Assembly (NCBI GenBank): GCA_900541055.1
Contig: UQHZ01000005.1
Coordinates: 62,001-126,000, forward strand
Source: an uncultured Collinsella sp.
Lineage (GTDB): Bacteria > Actinomycetota > Coriobacteriia > Coriobacteriales > Coriobacteriaceae
Length of the DNA stretch: 64,000 bases
Reading direction: 5' to 3'
Part shown: piece after piece, positions 53,109 to 61,479 of the stretch
Numbering within the stretch: the stretch's first letter is position 1
Layout: every line of letters starts with the position of its first letter
The notes under the pieces: model-generated
The model's database searches: none
What the model was told of the DNA's origin: nothing
What the model saw: the letters and a program-made list of their open reading frames with translations, nothing else
Translations under genes and position numbers: made by a program

Positions 53109-54051
53109 GCAGGTGGCCGCGGGCTTCACCATCACGGGGCTCCTCGACGGCGCGTCGCGCACCCGCGGGCGCTACCCGGTGTCCGAGATCGCGGTGGCCG
53201 ACATCGCCGACCACCCGGCGAACGCCGCCTACTCAATGGACCCTGCGGGCATAGCCGAGCTCGCCGAGTCCATACGCGCCGACGGCCTCACCGACCTGCC
53301 GCTCGTGCGCAAGGTCGGCGACGGCTCGTGGCAGATGGTCTCCGGGCACCGGCGCAAGGCCGCCTACGCGCTGCTCGCGAAGGACGACCCCGCCTACGAG
53401 AGGATGCCCTGCCGCGTGATAGAGGGCATCGACGACGAGCGGGCGGTGACGCTGCTCCACGCAGCGAACTACTTCACCCGCGCGCTCACCGTGACCGAGC
53501 GCGCCGCCGCGACCGAGGCGCTCAGGGGCGACGCCGTGCGCCTGCGCTCCGAGGACCCGTCGCTTTCCGGCATGCGCGTCGACGACGTGAAGGCCGCCAT
53601 CATCGAGCGGCAGACGGGCCGCAAGGTCTCCGGCAAGACCATCGCGCGCGAGGAGAGGCTGGCCCGCCGGATCGCCGAGGACCTCTCGCCCGAGTGGGCC
53701 GCCGAGGCCGACCGAGGCAACCTCAGCGCCGAGGCGGTGCGCGCTCTCGCGGGCATGCCGAAGGAGCGCCAGGCGGAGATGCACGCCGCCATGGAGCCGT
53801 GGCGAAGAACCAAGCGGGAGCTCTCCGACTACGTGAGGAGCGAGGGAAAGGCGCAGGCCGGCCCCGACGGGCGCATCGCGAAGGCCGCGAGGCTCGTCGC
53901 CGACTTCCTGGAGAGCCCGCCCGAGAGCCCGAGCGCGGCCGACCTCTCGCTGCTGCGGGAGATGGCGCTCATGACCGCCCCGTACGCGGATGCGGGCGCC
54001 GATGCCCGGAAGGGCCGCAGAAGGGCCTCAGGTTCGAAATCCAGCAAGTAG
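53095..54051 (+). CDS. parB: ParB-family DNA-binding protein
   Basis: 318 residues starting with GTG 53095 inside the parA end. N-terminal ParB/Srx domain (about 20-110; QMVSGHRRKAAYALLAKDDP holds the GxRR-type NTP motif), then a helix-turn-helix region (about 150-215; SGKTIAREERLARRIAEDLS) and a Lys/Arg-rich tail. Works with ParA; parS sites are not identified. Confidence 0.9.
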   Translation: MSSPRQVAAGFTITGLLDGASRTRGRYPVSEIAVADIADHPANAAYSMDPAGIAELAESIRADGLTDLPLVRKVGDGSWQMVSGHRRKAAYALLAKDDPAYERMPCRVIEGIDDERAVTLLHAANYFTRALTVTERAAATEALRGDAVRLRSEDPSLSGMRVDDVKAAIIERQTGRKVSGKTIAREERLARRIAEDLSPEWAAEADRGNLSAEAVRALAGMPKERQAEMHAAMEPWRRTKRELSDYVRSEGKAQAGPDGRIAKAARLVADFLESPPESPSAADLSLLREMALMTAPYADAGADARKGRRRASGSKSSK

Positions 54052-54052
54052 C

Positions 54053-54086
54053 CTATGGCGTCCGACATCGCGTCGGGCGTCCATAG
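54053..54086. promoter_or_regulatory. Candidate oriT inverted repeat
   Basis: CTATGGCGTCCGAC pairs with GTCGGGCGTCCATAG (one G-T pair, one bulge) directly after parB and about 175 bp before mobC. It could be an oriT stem with a nick site in the following CACTTGGGG, or simply the parB terminator (no T-run). Confidence 0.35.
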
Positions 54087-54261
54087 CACTTGGGGACCGG
54101 GCGGCCTCGGACCCGTCATGCCGCGGGCCGTTCGGGAGCCCGCTTTCGCGAGGCCCGGTCCCAGAGGCGGCGCCCGAGCCGGGCCGCCGCCTGCGGGGGA
54201 TCCCCCGCGCCCCTAGAGAGACGCGCCCGCCGCGCGGCGGGCCCGAGGAAAGGAATCCGCC

Positions 54262-54708
54262 ATGGAAGAGGAAGCCGGCGTCGCCAAAGGCAAGGAGCGC
54301 CGCGTCACGTTCCGCATGGAGGGAGGCGACTACGACGCGCTCTGCGAGCGGTGCGAGCGCGCCGGCCTCAGCAAGTCGGAGTACCTGCGTTACCTCGTGC
54401 GCATACCGTTGTCGACGGAGGCCAACGCGGGAGACGAGCACCGCATACTCGTGGACCGCAGGGCCCTGTGGGCGATGTCGCGCGAGCTCACGAAGTGGGG
54501 CTACCACTACAACCAGGCCGTGCACGCGATGAACCTCATCAACTTCCACGCCCGCCATGGGCGCGTCGACCGCGACCTCGTGGCGGAGAGCGTCCCTACG
54601 ATCGAGCGCGAGCTCGCCGACGTGAACGCCGCGGCCCGCGAGATGGCGGCCGAGCTCGGGCGCATCGGAGCCGACTCGCTCGTGGAGGGGTCGCCATGCC
54701 GATCCTGA
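54262..54708 (+). CDS. mobC: MobC-type relaxosome protein
   Basis: 148 residues. Ribbon-helix-helix N-terminus (RRVTFRMEGGDYDALCERCE, AGLSKSEYLRYLVR) and the WGYHYNQAVHAMNLINFHAR stretch typical of MobC proteins, which open oriT for the relaxase. GAGGAAAGGA precedes ATG 54262. Overlaps the relaxase start by 13 nt. Confidence 0.88.
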   Translation: MEEEAGVAKGKERRVTFRMEGGDYDALCERCERAGLSKSEYLRYLVRIPLSTEANAGDEHRILVDRRALWAMSRELTKWGYHYNQAVHAMNLINFHARHGRVDRDLVAESVPTIERELADVNAAAREMAAELGRIGADSLVEGSPCRS

Positions 54709-55967
54709 AGCCGATAAGCGGCCACGGCGCGACCGGAGGCATCCGCCGCTACCTCGAGAAGGGAGGCCGCGCCCTCGCGCGCGACCTGTTCAACCTGAGC
54801 TACGACGAGCGCGACGCCGGCGCGCTGGGAGACGAGGCCAAGGAGGCCTGCGCCTGGGACGCCGAGATGGACGCCACTCGCGCCGCCTTCGGCACGGACG
54901 CACCCTGGAGGGGAAAGCCCGCGCGCACGTTCAAGCACTTCGTGCTCTCGCCGGACCCCGGCGACGACATCGACCTGGCTGCGCTGCGCGAGCTCGCGTG
55001 CTCGTGGGCGCTCAAGCACTTCGGCGACCACGAGATCGCCATCGTCTACCACGACGACAACGCCCGCGGCATACCCCACGCGCACATCGTAGTGAACAAC
55101 GCGAACCTCCGCACGGGCTACCGCATGCAGACCCAGCACCCCGAGGACCTCAACCGAGACCTGCAGGACATGGCGCGCGAGCGCGGGCTGTCGGGGCTCT
55201 CCAACGACCGGGCGCCCGAATCTCCGTCGAAGGCGCGCGGGCGGGCAGGTGCGGGCGGGCCCAGGAGCCGCAGGAGCGTCTACCTGGGCCGGGCCGAGAA
55301 GGAGATCATGCGCTCGGGCGGCTACTCGTGGGTCGGCGACATCCGCGCCCGCGTCGCGCTCGCCAAGACCACGGCGCGCGACGAGGCGGAGTTCCTCGGC
55401 ATCCTCGACGCCCTGGGCGTGCACGTCGCCGACAACTCGGCCAAGGCGAGGCGGGACGACTGGGTGTTCAGCCTGGCAGAGGAGCCGTCCAAGAAGGTCA
55501 GCGGCGAGCGCCTGGGGTTCGTCTACGGCAAGGAGATGCTCCGCCGGCGGTTCGAGCGCGAAGGCGCCTACCGCCCCACGGACGCGAGCACCGCGCGCAT
55601 CCGCGAGGCCGCCGAGCGGGCCCTCGAGCTCAACGACCTCTCGGAGCTGAGCAGGCTCTCCTCGGCGCTCGAGACCTGCGCGAAGTTCGACGTCGAGTCG
55701 ATCGAGGAGTTCGGTCTCAGGATGGCGACGCTCGAGCGCCGCGGCCAGGCGGGCGGCGAGGGGTACCGCCGCCTCGAGGCTGCGCGAGCCTACATAGCGG
55801 AGAACGGCCTCATGCCCCTCAAGACCCGCTACGGGAACGGCGACAAGCGCGGCGAAGCCGGCGACAACCAGCGCGGCAGCCGGCATGAGGACGAGCAGCA
55901 GCGCATCCTCGCCGCCGAGCGGCAGCGGGCCCAGCAGGACCAGCGCAGGGAGAGGGGCCGGAGATGA
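54696..55967 (+). CDS. mobA: Relaxase / mobilization nuclease
   Basis: 423 residues. Relaxase domain (about 1-175) with the catalytic Tyr probably in GGIRRYLEKGG and the metal-binding HxH in IPHAHIVVNNANL. The C-terminal part (about 190-423) is helical, basic and without a primase domain. ATG 54696 follows GTGGAGGGG inside mobC; the frame open from 54090 is only high-GC read-through. It nicks oriT for transfer by a helper conjugation system. Confidence 0.9.
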   Translation: MPILKPISGHGATGGIRRYLEKGGRALARDLFNLSYDERDAGALGDEAKEACAWDAEMDATRAAFGTDAPWRGKPARTFKHFVLSPDPGDDIDLAALRELACSWALKHFGDHEIAIVYHDDNARGIPHAHIVVNNANLRTGYRMQTQHPEDLNRDLQDMARERGLSGLSNDRAPESPSKARGRAGAGGPRSRRSVYLGRAEKEIMRSGGYSWVGDIRARVALAKTTARDEAEFLGILDALGVHVADNSAKARRDDWVFSLAEEPSKKVSGERLGFVYGKEMLRRRFEREGAYRPTDASTARIREAAERALELNDLSELSRLSSALETCAKFDVESIEEFGLRMATLERRGQAGGEGYRRLEAARAYIAENGLMPLKTRYGNGDKRGEAGDNQRGSRHEDEQQRILAAERQRAQQDQRRERGRR

Positions 55968-56518
55968 TGGTGAGGATAGAGTACGAGGGCGGCAGGACGA
56001 CGCTGTTCGACACGCTCTCGTTCACGGAGGGGTCGCCGTTCTCCGGCGCGAACATGCTCACGGAGTTCGAGCTCGAGATGCGTGAGGTGCCCGAGAAGGG
56101 GCTTTGGCTCACGGCGAACTGGCACCAGGTGCGCGACGACTGGCGCGCCGACGCGCCCGCGGACGGCATCCCGGCCGCACGCAGGTCCCGCGGATGGCGC
56201 TTCATGCTTGCCTCGGAGGCCGAGCTCGGGCGAGCCCGGCGCGTCCTGCTCGACGGCGACGAGGCGTTCGCCCGGGTGCGGGGATACCTGTGCGACGCGG
56301 CCGCGATCGGCGCCTGCTACCGCGAGCACGTGGGTCCTCCCTCAAAACCGCTGAAGTCGCAGATAAAGGAGCTGCAGCGCGCGCTGGGGAGGGCGGAGGT
56401 CCCGGGCGTGCCCGACGAGCTGGCGAGGCTGCTCGCGCAAGAGAAGGAAGAGGGCGCCGAGGATGGTGCCCGCAAGGTCAAGGAAGATTGGGGTGACGTC
56501 GATGAAGAGGCTTGGTAG
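55964..56518 (+). CDS. Hypothetical protein of the mobilization operon
   Basis: 184 residues; start overlaps the relaxase stop (ATGATGG). N-terminal beta-rich half (RIEYEGGRTTLFDTLSFTEG, GLWLTANWHQVRDDWRAD) and a helical acidic C-terminus (LKSQIKELQRALGRAEVPGV, VKEDWGDVDEEAW). No family recognised. Tight coupling suggests a mobilization accessory role. Confidence 0.65.
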   Translation: MMVRIEYEGGRTTLFDTLSFTEGSPFSGANMLTEFELEMREVPEKGLWLTANWHQVRDDWRADAPADGIPAARRSRGWRFMLASEAELGRARRVLLDGDEAFARVRGYLCDAAAIGACYREHVGPPSKPLKSQIKELQRALGRAEVPGVPDELARLLAQEKEEGAEDGARKVKEDWGDVDEEAW

Positions 56519-56597
56519 GTTCCTCAAGGCGGCGCTTAAGGTCACGCTGGGCTTTTTCGTCTGGCTGTTCCGCGCCGTGTTCAAGTGGGTGATGTAG
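56502..56597 (+). CDS. 31-residue basic membrane-type peptide
   Basis: MKRLGRFLKAALKVTLGFFV begins a peptide with positive residues at 2, 3, 6, 9, 13, 24 and 28 and a hydrophobic stretch with three aromatic clusters (FFVWLF, FKW). It overlaps the preceding gene by 17 nt, has GGGGTGACG upstream and is followed at once by a good terminator. Size and composition suit a membrane-active or small membrane protein. Confidence 0.5.
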   Translation: MKRLGRFLKAALKVTLGFFVWLFRAVFKWVM

Positions 56598-56598
56598 T

Positions 56599-56624
56599 AA
56601 GAGGCGGGCAATTGCCCGCCTCTT
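56599..56624 (+). terminator. Terminator of the mobilization operon
   Basis: AAGAGGCGGGC pairs exactly with GCCCGCCTCTT around AATT; T-rich after. It also works on the minus strand for the next gene. Confidence 0.9.
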
Positions 56625-56632
56625 TGTCTTTC

Positions 56633-57121
56633 CTAATCTGTCTGATCGTCGATGAGCCAGCAGTCGGTCCCATCAGTGAGCAGCGTCCTGGCTGACCGGG
56701 ATACCGCCGCGATGCGTTGGATTTTGCCTTTTCGATCTTCGGCCTCGGACCTCAGCTTCGACTCTCCGGAGCGTAGGCTCGCGCGCATCTCAACCTTAGC
56801 TTCGAGGAGTTGCTCTTTTGCAGCGGCTCTGGGGGTCTGAGAGACCAGCCTCTTGAGGGCGTTTCCCTGGGCTCCGCGAGGAAGCGCGATGGGCGTCCCT
56901 TTCATGCCCCCGATCTTCATCTCCATGAGCGCTGCGAGGACCTGCCTCTTTTTCAGAAAGCCCTGAGATTTGTCCAGGATCCGCTGTTCTTCGATGAGGG
57001 CGCTGCGGTCGTCCATGCTGCCGTCGTAGTACATGCGCGTCATGGCGAGCGCCGACAGGGCCTGGAGGCACCCCCCCCTTCGAGGCCTTTTGTCTCCATT
57101 CTGGGAATATATCCTGCTCAT
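56633..57121 (-). CDS. Hypothetical protein with a G8 tract near its start
   Basis: 162 residues if begun at 57121. Middle and C-terminal parts are helical and charged (LIEEQRILDKSQGFLKKRQV, MRASLRSGESKLRSEAEDRK). No family recognised. A run of eight G (minus strand, 57071-57078) lies at about codon 15; ATG codons just after it (from MTRMYYDG) could be the true start. It is 6 bp after the ABC-F stop, so probably in its transcript. Confidence 0.5.
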   Translation of the reverse strand: MSRIYSQNGDKRPRRGGCLQALSALAMTRMYYDGSMDDRSALIEEQRILDKSQGFLKKRQVLAALMEMKIGGMKGTPIALPRGAQGNALKRLVSQTPRAAAKEQLLEAKVEMRASLRSGESKLRSEAEDRKGKIQRIAAVSRSARTLLTDGTDCWLIDDQTD

Positions 57122-57127
57122 TTAGGG

Positions 57128-58597
57128 TTATTCGCGCTGAAAGATTTTGACTAGCTTGGTGTCCTTTATTTCGTAAATAATGTCTGCGACGTTCTCGACC
57201 AGCCTCTTATCGTGGGAGACGAACACTATCGTTCCGGCATAGGCGCTCATCATCTGCTCGAGGGCTTCGGCGCTCTTGATGTCCAGGTAATTTCCAGGCT
57301 CGTCCATGAGCAAGATGTTGTATCTGCCCAGCAGCATCTTCGCGAGCAGCAGCTTGATGACTTCGCCTCCCGAGAGAACGCCAACGTCCTTTGCCAGGTC
57401 ACGCGGTCCGATTCCCATAGAGGCGAGGACGCTTCGGATTTCGGTCATGCTGTACTCGCAACCATCCTGCATGAACGAGATCGCAGACTGACGGGCGTCG
57501 AACTTGTAGCCTGTTTGCTCGAAGTAACCGATCTCTGCCTTGGGAGAGATGTTGATACCGTCGGCGCGTCGAGCGATTGCCTTCAGCAAGCTGGTCTTTC
57601 CTGTACCGTTGCCACCGGTGATGGCCACTTTGGCACCGAGCGGTATCTCGAATTTCGCGTGGTCATAGAGCATGCAGTTGCCGAAGCTCAAGCTGAAATC
57701 GTCTGCCGAGATGGGAAATTTACTATGCAGTTCCAGGGCCTTGCTCTGGCGGAACCGCACGGTGCGAATGCTGTCGGGGGCCTCAATCCCTTCGAGCGCT
57801 TCGAGGCGCTTCTCCATGTCCTTAGCCGCCTGGTACATCCTCTTCTGTTTGGTGCCGGTTGCTTTCTGATGCCCCAATCGACCTGCATACTCGTTGCTTT
57901 TCTTTGCGCCCTTCTGCTTGGCGTCGACCTGCCGTGCTTTTTTCCGTTGTTTTTCGATGGCGGCTTCAAGGCGCTCGCGCTCGCGCATCGCCTCTTCGTA
58001 TCGAGCCGCCTGAACTTTGCGCTCTTCTTCTTTCTGTCGCAGATAGTCGGTGTAGTCACCCCAGAATTCGGAAATACCGCCGTCTTTGAGCTCCCAGATC
58101 TTGTCCACTACCTGATCGAGAAAATAACGGTCATGGCTCACAATGAGAAGGGCTCCATCAAATGCCTTGAGTTGTCCGACGAGAAGGCTGATGCCGTCTT
58201 GGTCGAGGTGGCTCGTAGGCTCATCAGCAAAGATCGCGCTTGCATGCTGGGAGAGCGCAGAGGCAATCTTGGCGCGTGTTTCCTCTCCGCCGCTCATCGT
58301 CTCTTGCGCCACTCCGGCGACGTTGAGACGGGAGAGCATCTCACCACTGTCCTGAGCCGCATCAAGGTCGAGTTCATCGAGTTGGCCGATGAGGGCAATG
58401 CTGCCGAAGCGCCTGACGTCGGCGTCCGCAATGGTAAGATTGCCGCTCAGAATTTTAAGCAGGCTGGTTTTGCCTGCGCCATTGTCTCCCACCAAGCCGA
58501 TGCGATCGTAGGAGTAGATTTCCAACTCTTCGATATCCAGGATATCGCGGCCGGCATATTCCAAAAAGATGTCTTTAGCTTTGACTATGAGTTCCAT
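57128..58597 (-). CDS. msr(D)-like: Msr(D)-like ABC-F ribosomal protection protein
   Basis: 489 residues. Two ABC cassettes: GLVGDNGAGKTSLLKIL (about 35) with signature TMSGGEETRAKIA, and AITGGNGTGKTSLLKAI (about 325) with VLSGGEVIKLLLAKMLLGRY, joined by the long charged linker with KEEERKVQAARYEE typical of ABC-F. No membrane domain. Several blocks (VDKIWELKDG, DYLRQKEEERK, RFRQSKALELH, SEIRSVLASMG) agree with Msr(D) from memory, though GC and many positions differ. It protects ribosomes from macrolides. The preceding gene on the same strand is mef-like, as in mef-msr(D) pairs. Confidence 0.88.
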   Translation of the reverse strand: MELIVKAKDIFLEYAGRDILDIEELEIYSYDRIGLVGDNGAGKTSLLKILSGNLTIADADVRRFGSIALIGQLDELDLDAAQDSGEMLSRLNVAGVAQETMSGGEETRAKIASALSQHASAIFADEPTSHLDQDGISLLVGQLKAFDGALLIVSHDRYFLDQVVDKIWELKDGGISEFWGDYTDYLRQKEEERKVQAARYEEAMRERERLEAAIEKQRKKARQVDAKQKGAKKSNEYAGRLGHQKATGTKQKRMYQAAKDMEKRLEALEGIEAPDSIRTVRFRQSKALELHSKFPISADDFSLSFGNCMLYDHAKFEIPLGAKVAITGGNGTGKTSLLKAIARRADGINISPKAEIGYFEQTGYKFDARQSAISFMQDGCEYSMTEIRSVLASMGIGPRDLAKDVGVLSGGEVIKLLLAKMLLGRYNILLMDEPGNYLDIKSAEALEQMMSAYAGTIVFVSHDKRLVENVADIIYEIKDTKLVKIFQRE

Positions 58598-58858
58598 AGG
58601 TTGAACCGCCTTTTGTGTATTAGCCTTTTACTGGAAGCGCAGCCATGCCAAAAAAGATTGCTCACGTCGATTTTTCGCCTTTGCCCAATTGCCGGCGCGA
58701 GCGTTTTGACCTTGCGCAAGCCGGCAAATCCGAAAATGATAGTTGGCGACGAATAAGGAGCGCGATGTGGGATGTCGGTGCAATACCTCGTCGTCGCAAG
58801 GGCTTGAAGGCTGACGCGTGAACCGATGGCTGCTGCCTCTTTTTTTCGAATACTTGGG

Positions 58859-60145
58859 CTATTGAATCCGCCCGGTATCTCTTTTCCCCACGTTTCGGAC
58901 GCTCGGAGCAAGCAGCATAGCCATCGCAAGCAGTACCATGGTCGCTCCAGAGCCGACGAACCATAACGGAGCTCCAAGCAGATCCGCAAAAACGGAGGGG
59001 GCCGCGAGGCCCATGGGCATGGCCCACGCCATGATGGTTCCGTAGAGGCCGAAAACGCGGCCTAGGTACTCAGGAGGTATCTGCTCCTGCATAAGGGCAG
59101 TCTGGGTTCCCGCGTACAACGGGGAGCATGCGCCCATAAGAAAGCTCATCGGCAGGAAAGCAGCGAACAATGACGGGCCGAGCGATCCGGATACGATTGC
59201 GGCAATGCCGAAGCTGGCAATCGCGGCGACCATGGTGAACGACCTATTGCGGAACCCTCCCGTAACCGCCAAGATGCCGGACCCAGCCAGCATGCCTGCA
59301 GAAAAAAGGATTTCCGCCAAAGCGGCATCCCCCGTGCTACCGCCAAAATGCCCCAAGGTCATTATTGGGAACAATGCCGCGAGCGGAGAGAACGCGAAAG
59401 CGAAGACGAACCCGCACCAAAGAAGGGCGAGCAGCCCCCTGTACCCCCTAGTCAGCTTGTAGCCGTCCGAAATCTCAGAGAAGAGCTCTCGAACCTTATT
59501 GGAAAAGGGCAAGCTGCGGTCGGCTTCGTCGAGTCCCCCTGCGTCTATCTGTGCGGCGAGGACGGCTAAAGAAGCGAAAAGCGCTCCCAGCACGTCGAGG
59601 ACAATCATAGCGGTAATGCCCGCCACGGGATAAATCACTGCTGCAAGCGCGGCGCCAAGAATGTATCCGCCGGACTGAATCGCCTGAGTCACCCCCGATA
59701 GGCGAACGAGATGCTCTGGCGGGGCGAGATGGGGCGTGAGAGATTGGGAGGCTGGCGTGTAGAACGAAGTGCCAACTGCACGGAGAAACAGGGCGATGAG
59801 AATTAGCCATGCAGGTAAGCTGCCGGCCAACGAGGCAATCGTCAAGGCGGCGCCCACCGCGGCAATGAAGAGGTCGGTGCCGATGAGGACACGTTTCAAA
59901 GGCAGTCTGTCGACAAGGGCGCCCGCAAGGATTCCGAACAAAGCAATCGGCAGAAAGCCTGCCAGCGATGCTAAGGAGAGGAGAGAAGACGACCCTGTCG
60001 TGAGGGCGAGATGCCAAATAAGACCCATTTGGAGAATCGAACTCGTCAATGTCGAAACGAGCTCCCCGCCCCATACGAAACAAAGCTTGAATTGCCATGA
60101 ATGGCACAGCAGAGCAGACCTGCCCCGAGAGGTTTCAAATATCAT
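58859..60145 (-). CDS. mef-like: Mef-like macrolide efflux transporter (MFS)
   Basis: 428 residues with about 12 membrane segments. Mef-type blocks: SILQMGLIWHLALTTGSSSL, LASLAGFLPIALFG, LVDRLPLKRVLIGTDLFIAA, ALFLRAVGTSFYTPASQSLT, PEYLGRVFGLYGTIM. Proton-driven drug export. ATG 60145 has only a weak site (TTGGA); a 60-nt stretch upstream holds a terminator hairpin and leader peptide, so translation initiation may be conditional. 260 bp separate it from the ABC-F gene. Confidence 0.85.
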   Translation of the reverse strand: MIFETSRGRSALLCHSWQFKLCFVWGGELVSTLTSSILQMGLIWHLALTTGSSSLLSLASLAGFLPIALFGILAGALVDRLPLKRVLIGTDLFIAAVGAALTIASLAGSLPAWLILIALFLRAVGTSFYTPASQSLTPHLAPPEHLVRLSGVTQAIQSGGYILGAALAAVIYPVAGITAMIVLDVLGALFASLAVLAAQIDAGGLDEADRSLPFSNKVRELFSEISDGYKLTRGYRGLLALLWCGFVFAFAFSPLAALFPIMTLGHFGGSTGDAALAEILFSAGMLAGSGILAVTGGFRNRSFTMVAAIASFGIAAIVSGSLGPSLFAAFLPMSFLMGACSPLYAGTQTALMQEQIPPEYLGRVFGLYGTIMAWAMPMGLAAPSVFADLLGAPLWFVGSGATMVLLAMAMLLAPSVRNVGKRDTGRIQ

Positions 60146-60175
60146 GGTTATGTCCAATCGTGAAATGGCGTGCAG

Positions 60176-60314
60176 AAAAACAGCGCGACGCCACAACAGC
60201 GCCGCTTTCTAGGCGCTCATCCACGTGCGGAAAAGACCAACCACGACACCCCTCCTTTGTTAATTCGGTCTGGCAAACCATGTAATATTAACGAGGCTTG
60301 AGTTTGCCTGTCAA
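60176..60314 (-). promoter_or_regulatory. Promoter and attenuator of the mef-msr operon
   Basis: TTGACA at 60309-60314, 18-bp spacer, TAATAT at 60285-60290. The leader peptide follows (60209-60244), then a hairpin GCGGCGC/GCGTCGC (60185-60205, one G-T pair) and TTTTT at 60176-60180. Stalling of a ribosome on the leader would be expected to disturb the hairpin. Confidence 0.7.
60209..60244 (-). CDS. Leader peptide MVGLFRTWMSA of the mef-msr operon
   Basis: Eleven codons, GTG start at 60244 with a near-perfect site AAAGGAGGGG 5-7 bp before it; stop TAG. Coordinates lie between a consensus promoter and a terminator hairpin. No counterpart among the macrolide leader peptides I know (they have different sequences), but the layout matches ribosome-stalling attenuators. 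Confidence 0.7.
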   Translation of the reverse strand: MVGLFRTWMSA

Positions 60315-60488
60315 GAATCGACCATCGGAAAGGGCAATCCTCTCTGGCCATTCGATTCCTTTTGTATCTATGGCTGCATTTACGTTATGTGGTTATTTAT
60401 TTCGTTAGAATTCCCAAGCAAAACGCTTTTATGCACCATGTCTGCGCAAGCGAGAAAAGCCATTTCTAAGCCTCGGTCCACGAAAATG

Positions 60489-61468
60489 TCAACTTGGCTT
60501 TTCATTGAGCCGATACTTCCAACACCGCTGAAAACGAACCAAACGCGTAGCTCTTGCGTGTCCGCAACTCGCACCATCAAAGTATGCAAGCATCCTGATG
60601 AGCAGGATAGCCTCTGATCGTCTGTATCTCAATTCGGAACAAAGATCCTGGGAAAAAGGGGATGCGGCGCCGAACGCGAACAATGTGTGTACGCTGTCGA
60701 GAAATGAGGCGCGCGCCGAGAAACCGGTGGTCCATACTCCACGCCGCACCCCCAACTGAGCCTCGTAGGATTGGACCTCTTTAAGCAACGGTTCGAGGTC
60801 TTTTTCGCGCTCAGCGGCGTCCCTGGCCTTGTCTTCGATGCCGGCGAGTTGCTCGGTAATCCAATCGATTACCTGACCGACGTCGTTGTACCTGCCCTCG
60901 ATCTCGTTTCTTGCCGCCTGTCGTGCCTCAGCGGGCTTTTGGAGGTAATCGTCATGAAGGGCTGCGTAGGTCCTAGCGATGTCCAGGGCGTTTTTGACCT
61001 TCGCCCTCTGGTCGCCGGCGATCATGGAGGCGATCGATTCCAGCTTGGCGTCGATGCACTGGAGGCTGTCGCTGATTTCGGTCATGTACGCCTGACCGAC
61101 AACCATCGCCGCTGCGGCAAGGCCGACGCTGGCGATCTGTGCGGGGCTGACCCCAGCGGCTTTGAGGGAGACGTCGCCGCTCAGGCGACCTTTCGGGTCT
61201 CGGACGAGGGCCCTTACCGCTTCCGGATCCTTCTTCGAGGCGACGAGGTCCTTAAAGCTGTAGCCTTCGGGAACCTCGACTTTGTAGAGCTGTTTTCCTC
61301 GACGAGGTCTATGACGTCCGAGGCGAGGCCGAGAATGGCGTCCGCCCGCTCTCCGATGCCGACGTTGTTCTCTTTGCCCGCATCGGCGTTCGCGACGAGC
61401 CTGATGTTCTCCAAGTCCTCGACGGGAACGACCTCGACGCTGATTGGCGCAAGTTCTTTGTCGCTCAT
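60489..61468 (-). pseudogene. Unknown gene broken by a frameshift
   Basis: Starts at 61468 (MSDKELAPISVEVVPVEDLE) and reads to VIDLVEEN; a one-base shift at the A4 tract 61293-61296 restores KQLYKVEVPEGYSFKDLVAS and then runs to 60489. The whole would be about 326 residues. It has a hydrophobic Ala-rich stretch (VGLAAAAMVVG) flanked by helices (LQCIDAKLESIASMIAGDQR). No family recognised. A deletion of one A is simplest; programmed -1 frameshifting or assembly error are alternatives. Confidence 0.65.
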
Positions 61469-61479
61469 GCTCTTAGCGC

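Larger units (their letters stand above)
34767..56630. mobile_element. Integrative mobilizable element at guaA (right end uncertain)
   Basis: Contains repressor, Xis, tyrosine integrase, a ribbon-helix-helix protein, a restriction/defence operon interrupted by tet(W), ParA, ParB, MobC and relaxase. No VirB4/VirD4 or other type IV secretion gene is present, so transfer would need a helper. The left end is set by the att-like array. I saw no GGGAGTAA copy to the right, so the right end may be past 56.6 kb or outside the window. Confidence 0.55.

Noticed and set aside
34767..56630. Complete self-transmissible ICE
   Set aside because: No VirB4, VirD4/TcpA or other secretion-channel gene was found, only MobC and relaxase.
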